Origin: Mytilus californianus
Lineage: Eukaryota; Mollusca; Bivalvia; Mytilida; Mytilidae
Length of the DNA stretch: 64,000 nt
Assembly (NCBI RefSeq): GCF_021869535.1
Contig: NW_026262742.1
Location: 372,001 to 436,000, forward strand
Direction: 5' to 3'
Part shown: positions 10,333 to 23,553 of the stretch, in pieces
Numbering within the stretch: the first letter of the stretch is position 1
Layout of the letters: the number at the start of each line of letters is the position of its first letter
Made by a program: the position numbers and the translations under genes
Notes under the pieces: model-generated
Databases searched by the model: none
The model's input: the letters and a program-made list of their open reading frames with translations, nothing else
What the model was told of the DNA's origin: nothing

Positions 10333-12550
10333 ACCTTGGATAATACGCCTTGTTTTATTAATGGGAAGTTGAAATTTGTTTCATCTCCATTCTTTTCATG
10401 AATTGGTGCTAGTAGAAATTTTCGCAATTGCTTGTATACAAAGTGTTTTCTATATTTTAGGTTGCATCTGTACTAAAAAAGAGGGTTTTTTTTTGTTTGA
10501 GTGTGTGTGTCTTTTCATCATTTTGATAGTTTATTTTAATACATATTAACTAAGAGCTTTATCATTATTATATATTTATTCCAATTTTATTATAAAAATA
10601 ACAATGTAGATATCAGGGAATTCATAAAAGTACTTTATGGTTTTCCAGTACTTTTGCAAATTATATTAACTCTTTTTCTTTTTAATGGTATCAAATTAAA
10701 GAATAATTGAAATGAAATAAAGTGTGTTGCATTGCTAAAGTTTTACTAGTTTACAAATTTTTAAGGAAAACAAAATCAATTGGCTAGATTAACTTAAATT
10801 TTTTTATTTAGAAATTTATGTAATCTTAAGTAATATATATTATACCATATCGACCAAATTCAGTTGATATCTTTGTTAACTTTTTTAACATTCAAACTTG
10901 ATGTTGTCCAACCATGGGTATTACATCTATGGTCCAACTAAATATATAATAGAATTTAGAAGCATGCACTTCAAATTTAGAATGCCTATTTATTGATGGT
11001 AATTAATCCATTCAACATGTCACTACAACCTCTTGTAAGCATCCCTGCTGTTTAAGATAATAAAATCTGATGGATTAGTAATGGCATAGAACTTTAATTT
11101 ATAACCGTGGTAATCAGACCACTGACCACAAAGGAAAATATAACAGGTTATATTTAGAAATTGTAGAACTATATTTTCTCACGATATTATGATTCCATTA
11201 ATAATAATGTTCTGTCTAGGTTTGGTAATATTACAATAGAGTTTGAAAAAAGGTTAAAATTTCAAATACTAAACTACCCTGATTATATTCTTTTATCTGA
11301 TGAATTAGTGAAGTTTTCATAAAAATAAAGTTTCTTATAAAATATTTACCATGATTGCAGCAGTCAATCAGTTTGAAAAAGTAATGCTCTCAGACGGCCA
11401 ATAGGAACTTAATTTCAGCATCAGTAAAATATTTTGTAATGATTAAAAGTAATCTAAATTTTGCCCTTGATTCTGCCTCCAGACTTTTAGAGGCACCTGT
11501 TTAAGTAAAGTGAATCTTTTTTAAATGACTACAAAAACAAATTCCCAGGATATCAAGACTATAACAAGCTATAAACTGCAAACTATCAATTTATCAATTG
11601 TCAGACGGGACCCATCCCCTTCCCCATTATGGAGCTAACTTTATGATCCAAGCATAATTCTACAAGCCCACTCACTTCCTTGTTGGTGCAAACACCACTC
11701 ATATGTATTTCTGAATGGTAAACGGACAGAAAGTCACAGGACAAAAAGTCACAAATATTTTTTTGACAATAGTTTAAATATATAAAAGAAAGATCTAAAA
11801 ATATTTACTTTTTAATACATATATTAAAATTTAACTAATATCCATGTTTAAGGGTAAGTTTGCAAGTCAATTTACAGATGTCAGTTATTATTGTCAATTT
11901 ATTTATCTGTAATAACTATAGCTACAATATGTTATGTAAATGATGCTAAGCACACAGCTGGTCATTCTTATCTAATTCATCTACAATATTTCTGGTCACA
12001 GACAACTTCCTGCTGTGTTAACAAACAAACAAGTGTTTAAATAAATCATTTACCAATAAGCTGTTAATTGGTTTAATGACTATGCTCTGGTATATATTTT
12101 AAGTGATGCCTGTCACAAGAAAATTAAATTATATGTTACATTGTATTTATTATTTAAGGTTTCTAAAATGTTGATTACTTTTATGTAAAATATGTATATA
12201 TAAAATACATTAATTGTCTTTTCATTTAAAGTCTTAGCAAACAAAATTTGAATGGAATATAAACAAATTTTTCAATACCCTAATACATGTAGCTAGTTCT
12301 TTTCCTTTAATATCTGTTTGTTGACATGACTGAGGGTCATGATAATGGTGGTCAGTCACTGAATTTTCAAAATGATGCTCTCAACTTGCTTAAACTAGCA
12401 TATATTCGATGATGTCTTAAGGTAACCATATGGTCTTCAATGAATATTTAAGTTCTAAATTAAGCACTTAAGCCAAGAAAATAAGAACAATTGCAAAGGA
12501 TTTTAGATACACGTATGATTAAAATGCAGAGTGTAGAAGGATGCACAATA
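10333..12550. other. No gene seen; AT-rich non-coding sequence
   Basis: No long open frame, protein-like segment or strong repeat was recognised. Short T- and A-runs are scattered through it. Part of it may be the 3' flank of the transposase-like unit, but I found no terminal inverted repeat that would mark its end. Confidence 0.4.
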
Positions 12551-12905
12551 TATATATATATATATAAATGAGGAGATGTGGTATGATTGCCAATGAGAGT
12601 ACAGTTCTATCCACCAAAGTTCAGATGAAGTGGATGTAAGCAATTAAAGGCAACATAATTGTACGTCCTTCAACAATGAAAAAAATATTGAAACAATTCA
12701 ATTCAGAAAACTAATGACCTAATTTATAAAAAAAACAATTTACGAAAAACAAATAAAAAATTTAAACAGAATTTCAGAGACAGCAACCCCGAAACAAAAA
12801 TTAAAAAACCTAGCCCAAGACCTACAATGATCAACAATAGGTCACGAAAATCATCATGCTCAGCGCTCATCGCAGTTAGACATATATTTGCATACTAGAT
12901 AAGTG
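12551..12905 (+). repeat. Dispersed bivalve-type repeat with TA microsatellite
   Basis: A (TA)n tract at 12551-12566 is followed by GGTATGATTGCCAATGAGAG and a block ending in GTCCTTCAACAATGA. The same wording, diverged, recurs at 29744-29850 (TGTATGATTGCCAAAGAGAC, then GCCTTCAACAATAAG). From memory this matches a very common bivalve repeat. Its function and class are not evident here. Confidence 0.6.
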
Positions 12906-13545
12906 AAATGGACACCACACTACACTCTAATACATAATTATGAACCAAAATTGAAAAACATACTAGACTATAAAAAGGGCTTGAGGTTCCAGAGTTGGAA
13001 CAGGTCCACAAATCAGCTCGGTCAAACCCAACCCATGATTTTGTATACATAACCTGATTAAAAGCCAGTTCACACTTTTGTACAAAGTTAAGAAGACATT
13101 TTATGGCAAATCATTGTATCCGTTTATTTGTTCCAATATGGTGTATCAATTCCGTTTCATACTGCAAAATATAGACGTCTTCCATATATGACTATAAGAA
13201 AATTTCCAAATTTTGGTGATAACCCCAAAATGTCCTTGGATTTTTTTTCATTTGCTGTGAATCTTCCATATGCTGTTGCTGGAATTTCCAGGATTTTTTT
13301 TTAAGGTTAACGAAAATTTCCATGGAATATATTTTTAAGATAAAGTGTCTTCCATAAGGGGGGGATCAACTATTTCTGGAATAGCCCAATATATCTTATC
13401 AGAATTATTTGACAACAACTTTATTTTTGACTGCCATTAAATGATTATTTCAGCAAGTTTTGCAAAATCTTTTTACCTGGTGTTGTCAAATGTAATTTGC
13501 TTTACTTTGCCAAAATTTTAGCCCATTTTCATTAATTTTTGTAAT

Positions 13546-13695
13546 TTAGTCTTGATCCACAATGACAGCTGCTACTCTTTTCAATGAGTGTGTCTGTTGT
13601 CTTACTTCATCTGAAACCACAGAAAATATTTCATTATTAACATTTTTTAAGTGTATCTTTCCTCGATCTGCAATTTGAAAAATCTTTTTCCAGGT
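13546..13695 (-). CDS. Possible 3' exon fragment, unrecognised
   Basis: On the minus strand a frame of about 50 codons ends in KRVAAVIVDQD and a stop at 13546. It is mixed in composition and looks protein-like, unlike its low-complexity upstream extension, which runs into a TATATA tract. I do not recognise a domain. It could be the terminal exon of a decayed gene or chance. Confidence 0.2.
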   Translation of the reverse strand, partial: TWKKIFQIADRGKIHLKNVNNEIFSVVSDEVRQQTHSLKRVAAVIVDQD

Positions 13696-13872
13696 AGAAA
13701 TATATATAACTATATATGTGTGTACCCTTATATATTTTTTTTCAAAAATTTCAAAAAAGTTGTTCTTCTTGTACATTTTTAACAAATATTTTCAACAGAT
13801 ACAGCTAAGTCTGCCTCATATCTTGACTTACATCCAGAAACTTTTTTCAATTGTGAATTTTCCATATCTATG

Positions 13873-14261
13873 TAGCAACATTCCAGCAGCGCCTAGATAC
13901 AGAGTATATATCTCCCAATTGATACTATATTCCCGCGCCTGTATTTCCTATCATGATTTCCCTGATAGAGGGTTGCTGCTCACAAGAAAACCATTAAAAG
14001 AGTTCCAAATGGTGAAGTTGAAATCATCCCCTCGTAAATCTTACTGATACCACCACGAGTTGGTTGACCGTTATAGAATAACCGTTTCACAGATGATATG
14101 GGTTATGTTTCGAACGTCGTAACTACAATCGCATTCCCTTTGCATGAATATGACCTATCGACTTAGACTATTTATCGGGTTTGTAATAACATAAGCAACA
14201 CGACGTGTGCCACATTTGGAGCAGGATCTGTTTACCCTTCCGGAGCACCTGAGATCACCCA
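13873..14261 (+). repeat. Dispersed mussel repeat (about 390 bp)
   Basis: The block begins near GCAACATTCCAGCAGCGCC and ends with CCTTCCGGAGCACCTGAGAT. It contains GAGTTGGTTGACCGTTATAG and the phrase CATAAGCAACACGACG. From memory this wording is that of a highly repeated sequence in Mytilus genomes. The short open frame crossing its first half (to 14047) belongs to the repeat and is not treated as a gene. Only one copy is in this window. Confidence 0.6.
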
Positions 14262-15059
14262 AATGACTGTCTGAATGTTGAAATATAATTCGGAATTTTT
14301 TTCCAGGATTCTGATGAAGGAGTTTCAAGAATCAGAGTTGTTTAAAGGGCAGTCATTAACCAAGTTATTAGCTCACAACACAGAAGCTCTTGAAAAAAAA
14401 TAAGTATAGAAAGGCAGGCCAATTGGTTGCCATGTTCTTGGTACAGGGTGGGTTAGGCCTACATTGCTTAAATAAAAAAACTGTTGAATATGATGTTTTC
14501 GGTCGATGACATTATTGAATCGTTCGACATAAAGTGTTTGCCTGATATGGAGATCGTCGACATTTTGTTATTAGAGGTGTTATTGTATTTTACTCGAATG
14601 TTTGATTTTTTTTTATGCATTCCGTTGAACACACGAAAAAGAACGTAACAACATCACTAGAGGAATATCAAACACAGAACTAGTACCAATTTGTAATCTT
14701 TCAAGTAATGAAGTTGAAAATATTGATAATTCAGAAAAGCACTTGTATACAGAGAGCAACCTATGTTGAAAAGACAACCAGTTAAGTGCACAGCTTTGTC
14801 AATTGGAGATCCTCTTTAGCTTCTTTTTCACAAATGACATAGTAAATTTAATCAACAGCGTGATTTCTTTTATCAATGATGTCTGTGGATTTATTTAATT
14901 GATTGTATTTTTTACACTCTTGTTGAAAAAAAATCATATGATATAGAATATTTTGTTCAAGTCCATTTTGTTTCAGCTGAAGAGTGTGCAAGACTTCCAA
15001 GGGAAATATTTGTTTCTCTCAACACATGGAGATTGACTAGTTGACCAAGGGATATCAAA
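14262..15059. other. No clear gene; short protein-like scraps
   Basis: Two short open stretches on the plus strand look slightly protein-like: one near 14305-14400 and one near 14640-14770. Neither is long enough or familiar enough to name. Otherwise the sequence is AT-rich and featureless. Confidence 0.3.
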
Positions 15060-15073
15060 TGCATGGCGCTCCA

Positions 15074-15497
15074 TTGATTGATTGTTGGTTGCTTAACGTC
15101 CAGTGGAAAATATTTCATGCATATTCAGGACGAGAACAGGTTAACAATAAATACAATAGGTAGGTTCTGTAATAGAGGATTCCGGGATTAAGGTCGGAGA
15201 AATTTAGACTGCCACGGGAAATGAGGGTATATTGGATAGGGACAGAAATTTAGCCTTGCAACAGGTCACATACAGACCCCTCAAAGAGTTGTTGCAAGGG
15301 TTCTTAACGTGCAAAGAGCGTGGCACTCTCTTTACACGAGGCATCGGATTTAACGTCCCCATTCTGACCGGACGTGGCTGCAAATTTGTACATCCCGCAC
15401 AGCCAAACGGACGCCCCACTTTAGCAAGGGTTTTTACTGCCGGTCGGAGGAAGACCAATGGTGACTATACTTCTATTCCCCAGTCACCCTTGGGGGG
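15074..15497 (-). mobile_element. CAAT-tail SINE-like element, copy 1
   Basis: This full-length copy (424 bp) is flanked by a perfect 14-bp duplication, TGCATGGCGCTCCA, at 15060-15073 and 15498-15511. On the plus strand it opens with TTGATTGATTGTTGGTTGC and ends with CACCCTTGGGGGG. I place the 3' end at the (CAAT)n side, hence the minus strand. It belongs to the young subgroup. Open frames inside it on both strands recur in every copy and are not genes. The target duplication contains 14 bases of otherwise unique flank, so the element limits are firm. Confidence 0.9.
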
Positions 15498-15511
15498 TGC
15501 ATGGCGCTCCA

Positions 15512-16711
15512 AACTGAATGACAAAGATGACTTGCTTCGTCAACTTTTTAAGCAGCATATTTATTACAGGTATTAAAAAGATTAGACTGATTGATCATTA
15601 ACCCATAATTAGAATAGTGATACAATGTTACAATATAATTCCAAAGATACAAAGTGGCAGACGGACTGAATTGTACATTTGACTATTTTACATAAAAAGC
15701 AGTGTTTTTCTAAGTTTAATCATAAATTTTCTTCTTTACGTCGATCTTGAAACCAGTTTCCCTGGTGAAAGCATAATTTAACTGAAATATTTGCCGCTGA
15801 ACATTTAGGTATTCCCCGCCTATTTATTGAATATGCTAAATTTAATATAATTGTTTAACCTTCGCCTCTCATTCTGGGGTTAATTAGCGTCTGCTGGAAA
15901 AAGGCAGAACATTTTTGGACTCCGTTTACTCAAGTAAAGATCCAAGCGTTTTACGGGGCAATTAACATCATCTGGACGCACATACATGCGTGTTTCTTTA
16001 ATTACTCTTTGCCATCCACCCAATGGTGGGTTTTGTCACACTCATTGTATGACATTGTATAATAATTTATACCTTTATCATCAGTAAGTTCATGGTTAGA
16101 ACTTGACCCTCAAATCAGGCAAACCCTCTGACCGCGACGTCCAAAGTTAAGCAAAACATTCCAGAACACCTTGTTTAGCAATGTGTCTGGTGAATCTACA
16201 TTGAACACTCCAAATGAATATACTTTACTATATCCCTTTGTGAAATAACTATTTTATGAACAGTGATATCTTTGCCATCACGTTATAGGAGTTTAATTAA
16301 ACCCAACAACACATGGTTGGATGTCATAAATGCTCGATCTGTCATAATTTTTAATTCACTGTTGTACGGTGAGCTGATGAGATGCCTTGATATTGCGGCC
16401 CTGATTCAAATAAGAGCAGACTTGGAATTTTCTTTGTCTTGTTTGGTTCTTGGACTTCCATAAAAAAACTTAGGCGATCATTTAACGTTGACTCTTCTAA
16501 TTTTATGGTGTGATCATTCTTCTGTAACCAAACTGAAAATTACAATTGCCCAATGAATATTATCTTTTTTTTTTTACTGTAAAATATCAACTGAATTTCT
16601 AAATGGTCAACCTGTGGTAAAATCAATAGAAATTAATGCCGGTTTAATGCCGTGGTAAAATTTATATAAATTCATGCCCCTATGAATGTTGTTTTTAACT
16701 GTATTTGTATA

Positions 16712-16772
<61 letters not shown>

Positions 16773-17188
16773 AAGTGATTGGTAAAATATGAGCATAATT
16801 CGTCAACCGGTTCAATGACGAGATAAAATTTATATAAATTCATGCCGGAAGCTGAAAGAAGTCACCACAAGAAGTACTTGAATTCCTCAGAAATAGTTAT
16901 CTCATGTATTCTACTCTAATAGAATATTTGTTTATTTAGGAATCATTCACTTATCATATCTACACATATTTTGAAACTATACAATATAACTTAAAAGATA
17001 ATTTTGTCAGGCATTTTTATTCACCGCCTCAATGAAAGGTTGATAGAATGAAGTGAGTGCAATAGTAAAGGTAACTTTTTAAGCAATTGATATCGTGTTT
17101 CAACAAAGCACAACAATTGACTTCATTTCTAGCAGTTGCAAGTCCAGTTCTCCTTACTCTTCTGTGGTACATAAAATGTATATGATAC
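15512..17188. other. No gene recognised; includes TA/TG microsatellite
   Basis: No convincing coding region is seen. A (TA)n tract followed by (TG)n occupies about 16717-16772. Two near-copies of a short phrase, GGTAAAATTTATATAAATTC and a GATAAAATTTATATAAATTC variant, flank that tract at 16654 and 16822. The frame at 16263-16463 has no recognisable domain. Confidence 0.35.
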
Positions 17189-17470
17189 TAGTCCGGAGTT
17201 AAATCTGTATACTTTGTGTGTTTCCAGGTATTACAGTTGTCGCATTCAATCCAAAGTAGAAAAGGGGAACTCTTCTTCCCACATGTTTCGCATTTATCAT
17301 TTTTACCAACTGGTCTGACTTCTGGCAATATGGCACATTTTACGCATCACCCTATGGTTTAGGTGCCTTAATCTCGCATCGATATGCAAATGTATCAGAC
17401 AGACCAATAGCCTTCGCATCTATTTCTGGCACCAGCGGAGAAGAATTACTCTCACAGAGACAAAAAAAAC
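17189..17470 (-). pseudogene. PHD-finger-like coding fragment
   Basis: On the minus strand the segment 17189-17345 reads as a zinc-finger-like protein with CETCGKKS followed by WIECDNCNTWKH, matching the Cys-Cys, Trp-Ile-x-Cys-Asp-x-x-Cys and Trp-x-His spacing of a PHD finger. The final Cys expected after the His is replaced by Tyr, and a stop follows soon after. Upstream on the same strand (17345-17470) another protein-like stretch is separated by a stop and frame change. PHD fingers usually read histone tails, but some mobile elements carry them too. It lies about 85 bp from an oppositely oriented Gypsy integrase fragment. I treat it as a relic. Confidence 0.5.
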
Positions 17471-17554
17471 ATTAGGAACATTGATAAACAAGTAGAACTA
17501 AAATGTGTAACAGAATAAAAACTAATCACCGTGAACTTGAAGATTGACAATCTG

Positions 17555-18030
17555 CTGTAGTCGTGATTATCGTGGTAAAGCTAAATGAATACTAGGAAGT
17601 TTATCAACAAAAACTGGACCTGTGTCGTATCACGTACTGGTCGATACTACAACTCAATGGGGGAGACATGCAGATGAAATTGTTGATTTAAATATTTCTA
17701 TCAATGAACAAGCGATTTCTGAACAATCTACCTTGGACAATAATTTAAGTATTGAGCATGTAAAAAAAAACAGTAAATGAACACCATTCACAACAACCAG
17801 AAGAACATAAATCCAATCAATCAACAACACTAAAGAATTGTCAAATCCAACAAAAGAAAGTTGAAAGATTTTATACACAATTGATGCACAGTGATGTGAG
17901 CATAATAATTCTACGTGCATCAAATGAAACCTTAAGAGATCCGTCTTTTCATAGCAAACGTAGGTGGTGAATGTGTGACTTAAAATGAGACGGTTTTCGG
18001 TGATATATTCGTAATAATAATTGGGGGATT
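17555..18030 (+). pseudogene. Ty3/Gypsy integrase C-terminal fragment
   Basis: The plus strand encodes RDYRGKAK, a stop where a Trp is usually found (TGG to TGA would explain it), then TKTGPVSYHVLV and WGRHADEIVDL. This is the typical end of a Gypsy-type integrase, where a small C-terminal domain contacts DNA, followed by a Ser/Gln/Asn-rich tail. The tail shifts frame at an A-run near 17762 and ends at TGA about 18029. An open frame on the opposite strand (17654-18073) is the shadow of this fragment. No LTR, reverse transcriptase or protease remains nearby. Confidence 0.6.
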
Positions 18031-18073
18031 CACGAGAATGGATGTTAACTAATTTTTTAAATTTGAAATTCAT

Positions 18074-19861
18074 TAGAAAGAAAATCTGAAACTGAAGTAT
18101 TTCCCAATTTTACAGTAAGTTTTTTTTTTTGTTGGCAAACATTCATTACAACTATTTTAATCGGATTTTCGAAAGAAAAAAATGATAATTAATTTAGTGG
18201 TGTGCGGGCGGGTGGCAGCCACATGTCCGTGCATTTACGCATGAACTGTTCAACCAAAGTTTTTTTAAATTATAATATGATGTTTCTGACAACAAAATGG
18301 TGGTCAGGTTCGGTAATTACTTATTTGACTAATTTGACAAATTTCAGAAGTTTTCATAACCTCAAACTGACTCGTATTATAAAATTATTTGTCCGCATCA
18401 AACAAAACTGACCATATTAGCACTTTATTATTTTAATTTTCATAGCTGCATAAATGAGTTATATTTTCATGTTAGAATGGATAATATAATACAAATGATA
18501 GCAATATTGGAACATAAAGACTATAAATTTTGTTTGCATTAATTTAGAGTGCCAGCATGTCCTTTTTATTCAAAATATTGAATCGTAAACAAATTTCAAT
18601 AGTTTTCATATCTCAAACTGACTCGTATAACAAAAATCAAATTTTACTTTAAATTTCAGTTCCATTGGGTTTGTTTTTAGTCTATTAACATACCAACTCG
18701 TTTCAGGAAGGATCAGCAATTCAAACTGCAAACTAGTCATTATGTCCAATGGGAAATCCTACTTTGTTTACTAGTACTGAAATCAGTCAACTTTTGCATT
18801 ATTATTTTTTTTTTTAAATGAACTACTTTATTTCTTCCTGAAAACAACTATTAGTATGTGAAGGCAATACAAAAACATGAAATCTTTATGTTAGATTATA
18901 TACCATCAATATCTATGTCATCTATTGACACTCCCCTTAATGAATTCGCTTATCTGTTTTCCACTGCCAACAGAAGCTTAGACACTTAAGCTAATTCTTT
19001 TAATTCGTCTTGCAGCCAATTAATGCTTAAATCTGAAAAAAAATTGTAGAAGGTTCCCATGTGATTGCTGTTGCCAGTTTCGCGGGTTTTGAAATCTTCA
19101 ATAATAAACGTTTGGAAGAATCGTAGTACAAAATGGCGCTCTGCTTCTTTTTTGTGTTAAATTATCATGGTTTATTCCAGGTTCTTGTTTAACACAATTT
19201 TTGTAATAAATCAATCTCGATCTAGTCGGTAAACGGAGCATTCCACATTGCCTTAAGTTGTAATAGGCATTTGGTGACTTACAATACAGGGACAGACAAA
19301 GGCTTATTTTTTACTATCCCACCTTTGATTAATGTCAAGGTTATAATTACAGTTTTGTAATTGGGATTCTAGTAAAATTCTATAAAAACTTCTGGAGCTC
19401 CTGTTGATAAAAGTTTGTCTATAAGATCATTCACATCAACGTTATTTAGCGTTTTGCTTTTTAGGTTTTTGTCACCTTTATTTTCATCTTTTCTGGAATT
19501 TTGGCATAGATTGTTTTTGTGTACTTATCTGCTCTTTAATCTGTGGGAGCTCTTTTTCCATTTTGCGTTTCACGGTACGTCTCACCAGTCAAGCACAGAT
19601 TCCACAGAAGTCATTTTTAGAGTTTCAGGAAATAATTTTCTCGCATGCTTTAGGACAGTCTCTCATCTACCTGTTGTTCCTTATATATAAATGACCATTT
19701 TTGACTTATTGCAGATTTTATTGCTACATGTAAATTCTCTAACTGCATTCCTTTGCAAAATTTCAAATTTTCGAAAAGAAATATGATTCCGTCATCAGTT
19801 TCTTGGTTAGGTTCTTAAATTATGTTTAAACTTACTTTATGTCCTAAAATCTCTGTACTTG
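18074..19861. other. No gene recognised
   Basis: The stretch is AT-rich. A phrase TCTCAAACTGACTCGTAT recurs at about 18360 and 18610, suggesting a short old duplication. The frame at 19415-19690 is Phe/Leu-rich and gives no domain. Confidence 0.3.
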
Positions 19862-20122
19862 TTAATTTGGGTGCAACAGTTGCTGTGCATTGCAATCTTG
19901 CTCGCGATTGTGGTAATAATCCCGTGCACAAGTTATGGTTAGAACCAAGTTTTCTGTTTTGACTGGGCAATGAGGTGGAATTTTCAGTTCATTGGTATTA
20001 CTGGAATGATTCTGTTCTACGTATGTATCAAAATAGGTAAATGGTTTGTTGATGTATTTGGTCCTTGAATTTGTCTTCAAAACTTTAGCTACTATTTTTC
20101 TCAGCATTATTTTAGTTGGCAT
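19862..20122 (-). CDS. Unrecognised ORF, 86 codons
   Basis: A minus-strand frame opens with ATG at 20122 and runs to a stop at 19862. The product is basic at its start and has mixed composition with four Cys and several His, and neither signal peptide nor membrane segment. I do not recognise it, and no splice signals or neighbouring exons support it. It may be a chance frame. Confidence 0.2.
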   Translation of the reverse strand: MPTKIMLRKIVAKVLKTNSRTKYINKPFTYFDTYVEQNHSSNTNELKIPPHCPVKTENLVLTITCARDYYHNREQDCNAQQLLHPN

Positions 20123-20229
20123 TAATTTCTGCTGATCATTAAAAAAAATTAGTGCATTCTTAGCATATCACCCAGAAGAACTCCCTGGTTACTAATAGAA
20201 GTTTTTGTACTGTAATTGGTTACCAACTT

Positions 20230-21500
20230 GTTTAAAAGGAAAACGTTCTAATAATTAAATTTTCAGCTGGGCCAAATTTGACCAAACTTGGCCGAAATCA
20301 TTACTAGGGTATCGAGTTAAAAAAAATTGTGTCCGATGATTCGACCTGCCAAACAAGATGGCCGACATGGCTAAAAATAGAACAATGGGGTAAAATGCAG
20401 TTTTTTGCTTATATCTCTGTAACTGAAGCATTTGGAGCAAATCTGACATGAAATAAAAATGTTTATCAGGTTAAGATCTTTTTGCCCTGAAATTTTCAGA
20501 CAAATGCGACAACCCGTTGTTGGGATGCTACCCCTGAATTGTTGATTTTTAGGAAATTTTGCAGTTTTTGGTTATCTTAAATATTATTATGGAAAGAGAT
20601 AAACTGTAAACAGCAATAATGTTCAGAAAAGTAAGATCTACAAATACGTCAACATGACCAAAATTGTCAGTCGACCCCTTAAGGAGTTATTGCCCTTTAT
20701 AGTCAATGTTTAACAATTGTTCGTAGATTTTTGTTATCTTTTACAAAAATCTTCTTCTCTGAAACTATTGAGACAAATTGAACCAAACTTGTCCACAATC
20801 ATCATTAGAGTATCTAGTTTGAAAAATGTGTCGGATGAACCAGCCTGCCTACCAAGGCGGCCGAAATGGCTAAAAATAGAACATAGCAGTAAAATGCAGT
20901 TTTTGGCTTATATCTCTATAAGTAAAGCATTTAGAGCAAATCTGACACGGAATAAAAATGTTTATCAGGTTAAGATCTATCCGCCCTGCAATTTTCAGAA
21001 GAATCTGACAACCCGTTGTTGGGTTGCTCCCTTGAATCGGTGATTTTTTAGAAATTTTGCAGTGTTTGGTTATTATCTTGAATATTAGTATAGAGTTAAA
21101 CTGTAAACGGCAATAAGGTTCAGCAAAGTAAGATCTACAAATAAGTCAACATGACCAAAATTGTCAGTCGACCCCTGAAGGAGTTTAATTGCCATTTACA
21201 GTCATTTTTTAAGAATTTTTCGTAATTTTTTGTAATCTCTTACACAAATCTTCTGAAACTACTGAGACTAATTTAACCAAACTTTGCCATAATTATCATT
21301 AGGGCATATTGTTTTAAAAATGTGTCCGATGACCCTGCTTTACAACTGACATGGCAGACATGGCTAAAAGTAGAACATAGGGGTAAATTGATTTTTTGGT
21401 TTATATCTCTGAAACTAAAGCATTAAGGGCAAATCTGACAGGAAGCAAAAATGTGCATCAGATTAATATTTATCTGCCTTGAAATTTTCAGACAAGTCCT
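20230..21500 (+). repeat. Tandem repeat, unit about 495 bp, 2.6 copies
   Basis: The marker phrase GGAGCAAATCTGACA (or a close variant) recurs at about 20430, 20933 and 21430. Each unit includes a stretch of the type GTAAAATGCAGTTTTTTGCT and, in the first two, GTCAGTCGACCCCT. The third unit is incomplete and more diverged. Similar wording is common in bivalve genomes from memory. The short open frames inside (20255-20449 minus, 20717-21043 plus) are by-products of the repeat. Confidence 0.75.
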
Positions 21501-22589
21501 TCAATCTAAATTATGAATTTAACCTTATTTTACATGATTTCCAAAGCATCAGTATATACAGGTGAGCGACATGTTTAAATATCCCACTGACAATGTATTG
21601 CAAAAGAAAGATTTAAATTAGGTCAACACGTGTAGGATACATTGTTTAAGTAATCAGTTTTCTTTACATGAATGATATGAGATAATTACAAAAATTACAA
21701 TGTTAAATTAAATCCAACATGGACAGCAATAGAGACAATAGTCTCACATGTGGGGATAGGAAAGTAGAACTATGGTAAGTTCTTTTTGTTTATTTCAGAT
21801 GAGACGCTACGGAATTTCAAAAAATGGCTGACATCTTCAACTTGTCAAAAAAAAGAAAGAGAGGCAAACCAACATTGCTCCCATGTTTTTCGAATCTGGA
21901 ACACTGTTACAACAGAAAACAGAAGATTGCACGATATAACTGACCCCCAAACATTGAGCTTCTATTGTATACTAACGAAAGGCATAAACCTGCAGGGACA
22001 TTGAGAAGCTACATTAGCTCTTGTGCTTTCTTAATTGATTTCCTACTGGTAAACGGAGCGTCGAAACAAATGTCACCGAAGTGTGTTGCGTGTAAAACAT
22101 ATCTAAAGACCCTTAGCAAAAGTTTAAATAAACAAGCCAACAGAAGAAAGGTTGAAATGATGACCAAAGATATCCGTAAGTACTTGAATTGTGCTTTCTA
22201 TTTATTTATAACGTGCGAATCTAAAGTTTTAAATACACACACGGTACAGATATATGATATTTTATCATCCAAAAAAGGGCTAAAAAGTTAATTTATGAAA
22301 ATTTAAAACTTCAACTTCATTTGTTTTTCAAATATTTGTTACTTTGCAACTTTTTTTCAATTACCTGTACAGAATATTCAGATTACTTTAATTGTGAGAA
22401 ACAATAGCGGTTACAAAACAACAACCAGGTTTTATTATTCTTATTGTTGTCAAAAGTCTTACATTAGATAGTATCATTTCTTCCTTGTCTTAAAAATCAT
22501 CAAATGTCTTTCAGAATGTTTCTTGTCATCTGTTTTTCATTCCATTATAATTCGCCCCATAGCTTCCTGTTTCATCAGGGTAATAACCT

Positions 22590-22775
22590 TTGGAGAAAAT
22601 TTAAAAGGAATGGAACCACTATCACTCTCATTATTTTAATGTGTATTAGTTCCCTGTCGAAATTTATATAAGCTTTGGATTTCAAATATTTTGGCCACGA
22701 GCATCACTGAAGAGACATGTAATGTCGAAATGCGCATCTGGTGCAGGAAAATTGGTACCGTTAATGTTATTAAGC
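22590..22775 (-). repeat. Diverged dispersed repeat inside the intron
   Basis: The segment around GTCGAAATGCGCATCTGGTG is a decayed reverse-oriented relative of the repeat at 32020-32222, which reads CGCCAGACGCGCGTTTCGTC. Differences are largely C-to-T and G-to-A changes at CpG sites, as expected for an old methylated repeat. It lies in the intron between the two recombinase exons. Confidence 0.6.
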
Positions 22776-23553
22776 TGTTCACTCCTCATCGGTTTTTGCT
22801 GTTGTTTCGTCAATGTCTTTATACTAATTTTGAAGTGCAGTTCTATCTACTTTTGTTATAAAAGGCGCATATGAGGCATGTTTCAATAATTTTTCATGAT
22901 CAACATTTATTTCAATCTTTACGATTTTTTTTTCAGATTTGCATAAAAATACTAGAAAAGGAAACTTTTTTGAAGAGTTAATCTTTTGTTTTATTCTTAT
23001 TTTGTTCACTCATTTAGTTCGTAAGTGATCTATATAATTTTAGAATGATTGAAGACGAAATAAAAGGAAAATAGATATGTGCAGTTTATGGTTAATTAGA
23101 TTATAATATGTAACAAGTTAGCGTTGAAAAGGTTTACCTCAGTTTTTCACCTTACTATGGTTATTAATATCCGTTTTCTGATAAATGATAGCTTTTACCG
23201 CTGTTAGGCAGAAAACTGCGGTAAAAGTTTTTTAAATTTGACGTATAAAAATGAAATGCGGTTAAAGTAATATTTAATTCAATTACAGAGCATTTTATTT
23301 CATCTTTCAATCTAATTGCAGAAACAATGGTATATAAAGATGACATAGTGAAGTTTTTAAACTCTGAAACTGCTACAGAGACGGTCCGAACGTTAATGAA
23401 AGACGATTGGGACGAGGGTGGTTTAACGTCCACACAATTTGCTTATTGCAGAGATTTTGTGATACTAAAAAATACTTTTACGGAACGGACAAAGACCTGG
23501 AGCCATTTTTGGAATAACCCACAGAACATTAAGAACAGCTCTCATGACCCAAG

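Noticed and set aside
16080-16200. Possible 5S rRNA-like sequence because of an AGTTAAGCAA phrase
   Set aside because: Only that phrase matches; the rest of the 5S sequence and its internal promoter are not present.
17654-18073. 139-codon minus-strand open frame
   Set aside because: It is antisense to the Gypsy integrase tail, which has recognisable motifs on the plus strand.
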